From Novosphingobium sp. Chol11 (GTDB lineage Bacteria > Pseudomonadota > Alphaproteobacteria > Sphingomonadales > Sphingomonadaceae): a DNA stretch of 64,000 nucleotides. Shown one piece after another: positions 56,945 through 64,000 of the stretch (positions are counted from its first letter, which is position 1; the number at the start of each line of letters is the position of its first letter). The stretch is from NCBI RefSeq assembly GCF_900218065.1, contig NZ_OBMU01000001.1, positions 1,801,335 to 1,865,334 of the forward strand, written 5' to 3'. A program made the translations under genes and the position numbers. The notes under the pieces were generated by a model, which was not told the origin of the DNA, did no database searches, and saw only the letters and a program-made list of their open reading frames with translations.

Positions 56945-57508
56945 TTAGATCTTGCCCACGAGGTCGAGCGAGGGAGCCAGGGTTTCTTCACCCTCTTCCC
57001 ACTTGGCCGGGCACACTTCGCCGGGGTGAGCGGCGACGTATTGCGCAGCCTTGACCTTGCGGAGCAGTTCGGTCGCGTTGCGGCCGACGCCTTCCGAAGT
57101 GATCTCCATGAACTGGATCACGCCTTCGGGATCGACGAGGAAGGTCGCGCGGTCGGCCAGGCCCACGCCCGGACGCATCACGTCGAAATTGTTGGTGATC
57201 TGGCCCGACTGGTCGCCTAGCATATAATAGTTGATCTTGCCGATCGCGGGCGAGGTGTCGTGCCAGGCCTTGTGGCTGAAGTGCGTGTCGGTCGAAACCG
57301 AGTAGACTTCGACGTTCAGCGACTGTAGCGTCGGGTAGATACCGGCCAGGTCTTCCAGTTCGGTCGGACACACGAAGGTGAAGTCGGCGGGATAGAAAAA
57401 GAAGATCGCCCACTTGCCCTTCACGTCCTCGTCGGTGACGTCGACGAACTTGCCTTCCTTGAAAGCGGTTGCCTTGAACGGCTTGATGCTGGTGTTGATG
57501 AGAGCCAT
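56945..57508 (-). CDS. ahpC: Alkyl hydroperoxide reductase subunit C (2-Cys peroxiredoxin)
   Basis: The 187-residue peroxiredoxin reduces peroxides using its peroxidatic Cys in [17 protein letters not shown] and a resolving Cys in [15 protein letters not shown]. The [21 protein letters not shown] segment is typical of AhpC. It is the first gene of ahpCF. The TetR gene lies upstream on the same strand but is separated by a hairpin, so ahpC probably has its own promoter; I could not find a clear OxyR site by eye. Confidence 0.98.
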   Translation of the reverse strand: MALINTSIKPFKATAFKEGKFVDVTDEDVKGKWAIFFFYPADFTFVCPTELEDLAGIYPTLQSLNVEVYSVSTDTHFSHKAWHDTSPAIGKINYYMLGDQSGQITNNFDVMRPGVGLADRATFLVDPEGVIQFMEITSEGVGRNATELLRKVKAAQYVAAHPGEVCPAKWEEGEETLAPSLDLVGKI

Positions 57509-57610
57509 GGGCTTTCCAGTTCCTTCTTAGGGTTGCTGTTGCCTGGCCTATGTAGGGAGGGAGCAGGGTGAGGGGAAATTGCTTTTATTCACACCTGTCA
57601 TTGAGAAAAG

Positions 57611-57635
57611 CGATCAACGGAGCGATTATTGATCG
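57611..57635 (-). terminator. Inverted repeat at 3' end of TetR gene
   Basis: CGATCAA and TTGATCG are perfect arms around an 11-base loop and span the TetR stop codon. On the minus strand the hairpin is followed by CTTTTCTC, so it may end TetR transcription before ahpC, or act as an operator. Confidence 0.4.
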
Positions 57636-58354
57636 ACCAGCTCATCCCTTGGTTTCTGGAGCACATAGGTCATGGCTTCCTTGGCCATCTCCAGCGCCTC
57701 TTCGATCGTGAAGGTCGAGGAGTCGAGGCACAGCTCCAACCACAAGCCGTCCAGCATGGCGGTCAAGCCGATCGCAGCGATCCGCGCCGCCGGACGCGGA
57801 ATCTGCGGCGCGGCTTCCCTCAGCAGCACCTCCAGCCGTTCGCGCGATCCGCCATAGGTCTCCGCATGCGTGGCGGCGATTTCCGGACTGGTCTTCACCA
57901 GGCTCCAAAAGGAAATCCAGGTCGCCAGCAAATTGGGGTCCAGCACAGGCGGCTGCAAATTCGCCCTGATATAAGCCCATAGCCGGTCAAGCGGATCAGG
58001 CCCCGCTTCGGCAACGGCCTGCTCCAGCGCCGCCGCCACCTTCTCCCCAACATCGCGATAGGTGGCGAGGATCAGCGCGTCGACCCCATCGAAATAATGG
58101 GTAAGCAATCCCGCAGACACACCAGCCCGTGCACAGATCGCCCGCACGGATGTCGCCGCGACACCCTTTTCGGCAAGACATTGCGCCGTCGCTTCGATCA
58201 GAGCCTGGCGCCTGACATCGGGCGACTCTCTGACAAAGCGCGCCCGCCCCTGTCTCCCGTCAAGGCGGCCTGCAATCTTCTGCTCCACGTCTTTTTTCCC
58301 GTCACCATGCCGCACCCCTTCAGGGCGGCCCACCCCGCCCCCTTCCCGCAACAT
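57626..58354 (-). CDS. TetR-family regulator (BetI-like C-domain)
   Basis: A TetR repressor of up to 242 residues. The HTH reads RRQALIEATAQCLAEKGVAATSVRAICARAGVSAGLLTHYFDGVDAL. The C-terminal ligand domain includes ATWISFWSLVKTSPEIAATHAETYGGSRERLE, similar to the BetI-type TetR_C family. The gene has no betaine neighbours. The true start is uncertain: an ATG at 58354 and a GTG at 58288 are both possible, and the first 45 residues are not TetR-like. Its target is not known. Confidence 0.83.
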   Translation of the reverse strand: MLREGGGVGRPEGVRHGDGKKDVEQKIAGRLDGRQGRARFVRESPDVRRQALIEATAQCLAEKGVAATSVRAICARAGVSAGLLTHYFDGVDALILATYRDVGEKVAAALEQAVAEAGPDPLDRLWAYIRANLQPPVLDPNLLATWISFWSLVKTSPEIAATHAETYGGSRERLEVLLREAAPQIPRPAARIAAIGLTAMLDGLWLELCLDSSTFTIEEALEMAKEAMTYVLQKPRDELVDQ

Positions 58355-58421
58355 GGATCACCGCGCTTTCGATCATCATTTAGGCCCGCAATGCAAGGGG
58401 AAAAGATCGGCGAAAACCGCG

Positions 58422-58766
58422 TCAGGCCGGTTCGTTCAATTCTTCCAACGCGGTAAAGCGCTGCGACCAGAGCGCGCCGTAAATCGCCATCCACTGCACC
58501 ACCGGCGCCAGCCCCTTCACGCGGGCTGCATAATAGGTCTCCCGGCCTGCCCGGCGAGCCGTGACGAGTCGAGCGCGCTTCAACTTCCCCAGATGCCGCG
58601 ACACCATCGGCTGCGACACGTCCGACACTGCCGTCAGGGCGTGCACGCTCTGCTCCCCTTCCTTCACAAGATATTCGAGCAGGGCGCGCCGCGTCCCGTC
58701 GGACAGCGCCTTGAAAAGTTCGTCACATGCCGCCGAGCGGTCGCCGCCTGAAAGAGGATCATTCAT
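58422..58766 (-). CDS. ArsR-family winged-helix regulator
   Basis: A 114-residue single-domain ArsR repressor: FKALSDGTRRALLEYLVKEGEQS, the recognition helix region AVSDVSQPMVSRHLGKLKRA and the wing LVTARRAGRETYYAARVKGL. No metal-binding Cys is seen, so it is not a metal sensor; it is of the SRPBCC-associated or redox type. It is divergent from ccrM across 287 bases. Its target is unknown. Confidence 0.9.
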   Translation of the reverse strand: MNDPLSGGDRSAACDELFKALSDGTRRALLEYLVKEGEQSVHALTAVSDVSQPMVSRHLGKLKRARLVTARRAGRETYYAARVKGLAPVVQWMAIYGALWSQRFTALEELNEPA

Positions 58767-58867
58767 TGCGAAGTCATAACCAAATGATTATGAGAAGATC
58801 AAGCGAAGACCGTTTTTGAAGGGTCGAAGCGACGTTAACCAAAAAAAGTTGGCGGGGTCCAGCAGCT

Positions 58868-60193
<1,326 letters not shown>

Positions 60194-60212
60194 CGCCCTC
60201 ACCTGCATTTCC

Positions 60213-60285
60213 GTTCGGGCTGAGCCTGTCGAAGCCCCTTCTTTTTCTTTAACAAGGAAAAGCTTTCGACAGGCGCAGCGTGAAC
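60213..60285. repeat. Dispersed inverted repeat (family A, copy 1)
   Basis: GTTCGGGCTGAGCCTGTCGAAG (60213-60234) is followed after about 30 bases by an imperfect inverse copy, CTTTCGACAGGCGCAGCGTGAAC (60263-60285). A single-arm copy recurs at 61634-61654 with one change. It separates ccrM from folP and runs close to the folP start. Confidence 0.75.
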
Positions 60286-60295
60286 GAGACCAGCA

Positions 60296-61420
60296 ATGAT
60301 CCTATCCACCCTCCCCCACGACGCTCGGCTTTACCTGAAGCCCACATGGTTCGTCCCCTCCCCCATCGGCCTGCCCGATGGGTCAGCGGCACGCATGGCC
60401 AATGGCCTGATCTGGTTCCAGGCCTATGAGCTGACCGCACTACAGGGCGCGCACCGCCTGACGCGGATCACGATCCCGGTGGCGCAGTTCGACGAAACCA
60501 TCGCCTCGCTTCCCGCCCCGCTCGCGGAACGCGCCACGCGTCTCGCAGCCAATATCTCGGCGCAGCGCCATCCGCTGGCGCTGGGCGATCGCACCATCCG
60601 CTTCGATGCGCCGCAAGTCATGGCGATCCTCAACGTCACGCCCGACAGCTTCTCCGACGGCGGGAAGCATATGGGCGACCCCCAGGCGGCGGCGGACGCT
60701 GGCTTCGCCATGGCGGCGGCCGGCGCGGCCCTTATCGACATCGGCGGCGAATCCACGCGCCCCAAAGCTCCCAAAGTGTGGGAAGGCGACGAAATCGCCC
60801 GCGTCGTGCCGGTCATCGAAAGTCTCGCCGCCGCAGGCGTCCCGGTATCGATCGACACGCGCAAGGCGGCCGTCATGGAAGCGGCGCTCGCGGCAGGAGC
60901 AAAGGTCATCAACGATGTCAGCGCCCTTGCCCATGATCCCCGCGCGCTGGAAGTCGCGGCGCGCGCGTCCTGCCCCGTCATCCTGATGCATGCGCCGTCC
61001 TCCGGCGATGACCCGCATGACAATCCGGGCGGCTATGGCGATGTCGTCGCCGATGTGTTCGACATGCTCGAAAGCCGCATCGAAAGCTGCGTCAGTGCAG
61101 GCATTGCGCGCGACCGGATCATGGTCGATCCAGGCCTTGGCTTCGGCAAGTCGCTCGCCGACAATCTGGCGCTGGTCAATGGCCTTGCCACTTTCCAGGG
61201 CCTCGGCGTGCCATTGCTCTTTGCCGGAAGCCGCAAGCGCTTGATCGGCGCCCTCTCCAACGAAGCCCCCGCCGCCGACCGCCTCGGCGGCTCCATCGCC
61301 CTCGCCTTTCGCGCTGCCCAATCGGGCGCGCAAATGGTCCGCGTCCATGATGTGAAGGAAAGCGTCCAGGCCCTGCACCTGTGGCGCGGCCTGGCCGACG
61401 CAGGGCTCAGCGCGGTTTAG
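60296..61420 (+). CDS. folP: Dihydropteroate synthase with N-terminal extension
   Basis: FolP joins p-aminobenzoate to the pterin diphosphate in folate synthesis and is the sulfonamide target. The catalytic TIM barrel starts around residue 105 with VMAILNVTPDSFSDGGKH; DIGGESTRPKAPKVW and VSIDTRKAAVMEAALAAGAKVINDVSAL follow, then DPGLGFGKSLADNLALV and the closing RVHDVKES. About 100 N-terminal residues (TLPHDARLYLKPTWFVPSPI at the start) have no E. coli counterpart. It lies downstream of ccrM across a repeat. Confidence 0.93.
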   Translation: MILSTLPHDARLYLKPTWFVPSPIGLPDGSAARMANGLIWFQAYELTALQGAHRLTRITIPVAQFDETIASLPAPLAERATRLAANISAQRHPLALGDRTIRFDAPQVMAILNVTPDSFSDGGKHMGDPQAAADAGFAMAAAGAALIDIGGESTRPKAPKVWEGDEIARVVPVIESLAAAGVPVSIDTRKAAVMEAALAAGAKVINDVSALAHDPRALEVAARASCPVILMHAPSSGDDPHDNPGGYGDVVADVFDMLESRIESCVSAGIARDRIMVDPGLGFGKSLADNLALVNGLATFQGLGVPLLFAGSRKRLIGALSNEAPAADRLGGSIALAFRAAQSGAQMVRVHDVKESVQALHLWRGLADAGLSAV

Positions 61421-61442
61421 AGCATGTTCATGTTTGAGTGAT

Positions 61443-61526
61443 CGTCACCCCGGACTTGATCCGGGGTCCCGCTTCTTATCTGACGCTACCGAGGCAGCGG
61501 GACCCCGGGTCGAGCCCAGGGTGACG
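61443..61526. repeat. Dispersed inverted repeat (family B)
   Basis: CGTCACCCCGGACTTGATCC plus GGGGTCCCGC (61443-61472) and its inverse (61497-61526) match at 26 of 30 positions. Each arm also forms a small hairpin (CCCCGGA..TCCGGGG). It lies just after folP and could form a terminator-like structure. Confidence 0.8.
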
Positions 61527-61633
61527 GAAAATCAGCCTTAATGCCGATGCTTCCGTGTAAGACGATCACCTTCTAAGGATCGCAAGCACTCTTAACCCGG
61601 TCGCCCTGAGCCTCAGGCCAACAACCCACACCC

Positions 61634-61654
61634 GTTCGGGCTGAGCTTGTCGAA
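61634..61654. repeat. Dispersed repeat (family A, copy 2)
   Basis: GTTCGGGCTGAGCTTGTCGAA differs by one base from the arm at 60213-60233. The inverse arm is absent here. It lies in the gap between folP and the L,D-transpeptidase. Confidence 0.7.
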
Positions 61655-61709
61655 TCCCTCATCTGTTCAAAACGAAGACGTCAGACCTCTGGAAAAACAG
61701 GCACCAACC

Positions 61710-62381
61710 CTACCACCGCCGCAACCTCGGCCGGAACACACTGGGATCAACCGCCAGCACAGGCACATCCCGCGATGCCAACTCAACCTTGGCCTGCTCC
61801 ACCACCGGCGGCGTGGCATCGGGCGTGAATGTCACCACCGCCGTCCCCGGATCATTCATGACCAGTTGATCCAGCATCAAGGCCGGTCCCAAGGCATCCG
61901 CATTGACCCGAACCAAAGTGCCAAGCTGCGTCATCCCGAACAATGTCCGCGCAAAGGCGGTCGGCAGCCTGATGCAGCCATGGCTCGCCGGATAACCGGG
62001 ATTATGCCCCGCATGCAGCGCCACGCCATCCCAGGTAAGCCTTTGCATGAACGGCATGGGTGCGTTGCTGTAGAGGTTGGACCGATGCCATTCCCGCTTC
62101 TGCAGGATCGTGAACTCGCCGGTCGGCGTCCGGTGCCCCGGCGTGCCCGTGGATACGCTCGCCATCCCCACCAGCCGGTCGCCATTATAGACATGCACCA
62201 TCTGCCGCTGAAGGCTGATGATCAGGTAGAGCGGCCCGTCGAACGGCCCCTCCTCCAGCCAACGATAACCGCCCGGCTGCATGACCTGTCCTTCCGAGCC
62301 TGCGACCTCAGCGGCCGCTTGGCTCATCGATGACACAGGCGTTATGGCGGCAAGCGCCAGCAGGAACGGCATCACGCGCAT
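61710..62381 (-). CDS. L,D-transpeptidase (YkuD domain)
   Basis: A 223-residue periplasmic L,D-transpeptidase that makes 3-3 peptidoglycan cross-links or attaches outer-membrane proteins. It has a signal peptide (PFLLALAAITPVSSMSQAAA), the YkuD fold starting LYLIISLQRQMVHVYNGDRLVG, PTGEFTILQKREWHRSNLYS and the catalytic motif HAGHNPGYPASHGCIRLPT with Cys136. It is convergent with folP; the 289-base gap between them holds repeat families A and B. Confidence 0.94.
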   Translation of the reverse strand: MRVMPFLLALAAITPVSSMSQAAAEVAGSEGQVMQPGGYRWLEEGPFDGPLYLIISLQRQMVHVYNGDRLVGMASVSTGTPGHRTPTGEFTILQKREWHRSNLYSNAPMPFMQRLTWDGVALHAGHNPGYPASHGCIRLPTAFARTLFGMTQLGTLVRVNADALGPALMLDQLVMNDPGTAVVTFTPDATPPVVEQAKVELASRDVPVLAVDPSVFRPRLRRW

Positions 62382-63008
62382 AAAGTCTTTCTTAACTATT
62401 GTGCACGGATTCGCCAGCCGGAAGCGGCTTGTGGCTCACTATTCTTAATCCCGCCATGGCACAGAGTAAGAAGCCTTTGTCGCATCCAGAGGCACGCGGC
62501 GAACTCCGCTCGGCGTGCTGATCCGCTGAGAATTGACGGAGGGCTAGAGCTTGCCCCTTTCTCGATACGTAGTCGACAAGCTGGAACGCGTCTCGAAACT
62601 AGCCCGGTGGCTCCATCATCTCACCCCTCCCGCAGGCGGGAGGGGCCGGGGGTGGGCAGGGAGCGACGTCCGACGAACGTGCAACCCCGCTGAACAAGCC
62701 GCCCGCCTCACCAAAGACTGCTGCATGGCGTGCTGCTGCAAAGGCACGCGAACACCCTCAGACCTGTGGGCTGTTCAAACCTAAAAACTGATCTCGCATG
62801 GATTGAGCCCCATCAGTCGGGAAATCAGTTACCGAAGTCTCTCACCCTGCTCGAATATGATGCGGATCAAGCAAGAGCGGCTCAGCTCAACTCAATTGGC
62901 CTTGGGACATGGTCCAATCACACTGGATCGGGTTACGCTACATTTATGTCGAGTTTTTCCGCCTGCCAGCAGATGACGCCATCTGCTGCTGCGAAAGCGC
63001 TCCAGTTT
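62382..63008. other. 627-base gene-poor region with repeats
   Basis: No convincing gene lies between the L,D-transpeptidase and rnhB. The region holds one GC-rich hairpin of family C (62624-62645). Short open frames here (for example 62551-62784) have no RBS and no recognisable domain. It may contain the L,D-transpeptidase promoter, but no box stands out. Confidence 0.6.
62624..62658. repeat. GC-rich hairpin (family C, copy 3, half unit)
   Basis: CCCCTCCCGC and GCGGGAGGGG form a 10-bp stem with a 2-base loop, followed by CCGGGGGTGGG as in the other two copies. The mirrored second half is missing here. Confidence 0.75.
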
Positions 63009-63608
63009 CTACAACAGCACCAACTGCGCGACCGGGGCAAAGCTGCGCCGGTGCAGCGGCGTTGGGCCATGTTCCCTGAGCGCCGCCAGATGCATCGGGC
63101 TGCCATAGCCCTTGTTGCTTTCCCAGCCATAATGGGGGTGCACCGCCGCCGCCTCTATCATCATGCGGTCGCGCGCCTCCTTGGCCAATATCGACGCGGC
63201 GGCGATCGACAGGCATTTGGCGTCGCCCTCGACCACGGCGGTCGAGGCCCACCGCCATTTGGGGCAGCGATTGCCGTCCACCAGCACATGTGCGCAATCT
63301 TTGCTGAGCGCCTCGACCGCTCGCGTCATCGCCAGCATCGTCGCCCAAAGGATGTTGATCTCGTCAATCTCCTCGACTGACGCCACCCCGATCCCCCAAC
63401 ACAGCGCCCGCGCCTTGATCTCGCCCTCCAGCACCGCGCGGCGGGCGGCGGTCAGTTGCTTGCTGTCATTCAGGCCATCCGGGCAATCCTCCTGCCGCAG
63501 GATGACGGCAGCAGCCACCACCGGCCCCGCCAGCGGCCCCCTGCCCGCTTCGTCCACTCCAGCGACCAGCCCGGGATGATGCAATCGCTCATGCGCGAAA
63601 TCAGGCAT
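63009..63608 (-). CDS. rnhB: Ribonuclease HII
   Basis: RNase HII removes RNA from RNA-DNA hybrids and misincorporated ribonucleotides. The 199-residue protein has the type 2 active-site start [21 protein letters not shown] with the catalytic Asp/Glu, [15 protein letters not shown] and [13 protein letters not shown] 63608 ([14 protein letters not shown]) is preferred; the frame upstream to 63707 overlaps thiD. The start codon overlaps the thiD stop by eight bases. In Caulobacter rnhB is next to ccrM; here they are about 2.8 kb apart. Confidence 0.96.
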   Translation of the reverse strand: MPDFAHERLHHPGLVAGVDEAGRGPLAGPVVAAAVILRQEDCPDGLNDSKQLTAARRAVLEGEIKARALCWGIGVASVEEIDEINILWATMLAMTRAVEALSKDCAHVLVDGNRCPKWRWASTAVVEGDAKCLSIAAASILAKEARDRMMIEAAAVHPHYGWESNKGYGSPMHLAALREHGPTPLHRRSFAPVAQLVLL

Positions 63609-64000
63609 GTTGATGAAACCCGAACGGCGCGCCCATCGGCCCGTGCCCCTGCCCCAGACCCGGCGCCAACACCAGCGCTTCCCGAACATATTTCCTAGCA
63701 AATTCAATAGCTTCTACTAATCCCTCACCCTGACCCAACCGCGTAGCCACAGCACTGGCCAGGGTACACCCCGTCCCATGCGTGTGAATCGTTTCAATTC
63801 GCGCATTGCTCCATGACTTCACCAACCCTCCCGGCCCGATCAGCCGATCGGTCAGCATCGCCCCTTCACCATGCCCACCCTTCGCCAGCACATGCGTATC
63901 GAAGCGGATCGCAATCTGTTCACCGCCCAGCGCCTCCAACTCCGGTATATTCGGGGTCACCAAAGTCGCCAACGCCATCAGCCGCTCAAATGCCGCGACC
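63601..64000 (-). CDS. thiD: Hydroxymethylpyrimidine kinase ThiD (5' end outside window)
   Basis: The C-terminal 132 residues of ThiD, which phosphorylates HMP and HMP-P in thiamine synthesis. The frame is open to the window end, so the N-terminus lies beyond base 64000; no start should be placed at 63978. Visible regions are [35 protein letters not shown] and the catalytic [20 protein letters not shown] with the ribokinase GTGC. It overlaps rnhB by eight bases, suggesting coupling. Confidence 0.93.
   Translation of the reverse strand, partial: VAAFERLMALATLVTPNIPELEALGGEQIAIRFDTHVLAKGGHGEGAMLTDRLIGPGGLVKSWSNARIETIHTHGTGCTLASAVATRLGQGEGLVEAIEFARKYVREALVLAPGLGQGHGPMGAPFGFHQHA

Noticed and set aside
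60213..61654. Possible CRISPR array from repeated sequences after ccrM
   Set aside because: The repeats are few, not regularly spaced, of different families and show no spacers.
62551..62784. Short open frame in the gene-poor region
   Set aside because: It covers the family C hairpin, has no RBS and no similarity; probably not translated.
63601..63978. A complete small gene starting at 63978
   Set aside because: The frame stays open to base 64000 with ThiD-like sequence upstream of the ATG, so it is the truncated 3' part of thiD.

Overview
The window looks like a chromosomal segment of an alphaproteobacterium of the sphingomonad group (Sphingomonadaceae, probably close to Sphingobium or Sphingomonas). 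This is an inference from gene content: a CcrM-type GANTC methyltransferase, a PopZ/DUF2497 polar protein, a CpaF pilus ATPase, a large TonB-dependent receptor, a pcm-tolC-popZ-valS cluster, and high-GC coding bias with very long spurious antisense frames. No phage, insertion sequence, CRISPR array or plasmid function was seen. The DNA is mostly core genome with small accessory patches.

Layout. 1-7.6 kb: 3' part of cpaF, a DMT transporter, OsmC, a PRC-barrel protein, an RBBP9-type hydrolase, a DUF2292 small protein, a TonB-dependent receptor with a strong terminator, and panB. 7.7-11.4 kb: an outer-membrane-biogenesis/GTPase operon (YfgM-like, bamB, der) ending in an overlapping tusA-like gene, then an orphan Hpt protein. 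11.9-17.4 kb: a luciferase-like oxidoreductase, an acyltransferase, a HerA-like ATPase and a MATE exporter. 17.4-22.8 kb (minus): pcm, tolC, popZ, valS and the MATE gene form one co-directional run with a perfect palindrome just upstream of pcm. 23-27.2 kb: tRNA-Cys, a TauE/SafE permease, a GST, ndk, and a pepA-holC pair. 27.4-33 kb: the lptD-surA-pdxA-rsmA operon. 33-36.9 kb: a TPR protein, an RsmB-like methyltransferase, guaB and a small unknown. 37-42.3 kb: cpoB-tilS-(small membrane protein)-ftsH, preceded by a RodZ-like protein. 42.4-46 kb: ptsP and a Tat-signal aminotransferase. 46-49.5 kb: a five-gene operon of VOC, DUF1428 and SRPBCC proteins divergent from an HxlR-SCP2 regulator. 49.5-58.8 kb: a lipoprotein, a nitronate monooxygenase, aspartokinase, ubiG, an esterase, ahpCF, a TetR and an ArsR regulator. 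59-64 kb: ccrM with a GANTC-dense upstream region, folP, a stretch rich in dispersed inverted repeats, an L,D-transpeptidase, rnhB and the 3' part of thiD.

How the genes work together: several groups build the envelope (bamB, lptD, surA, tolC, cpoB, L,D-transpeptidase, ftsH quality control). popZ and ccrM point to a Caulobacter-like cell cycle. panB, pdxA, folP, thiD, guaB, lysC and ubiG are cofactor, nucleotide and amino-acid synthesis genes. ahpCF, OsmC and GST form a peroxide/electrophile defence set.

The most notable non-coding signals are six GANTC sites within 152 bp upstream of ccrM, a perfect 8+8 inverted repeat upstream of the pcm-tolC-popZ-valS run, and a promoter-overlapping palindrome in front of the HxlR gene. 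No clear new multi-gene system was found; the best accessory candidate is the HxlR-SCP2/VOC operon. All functional calls come from reading motifs by eye and were not checked by database search.
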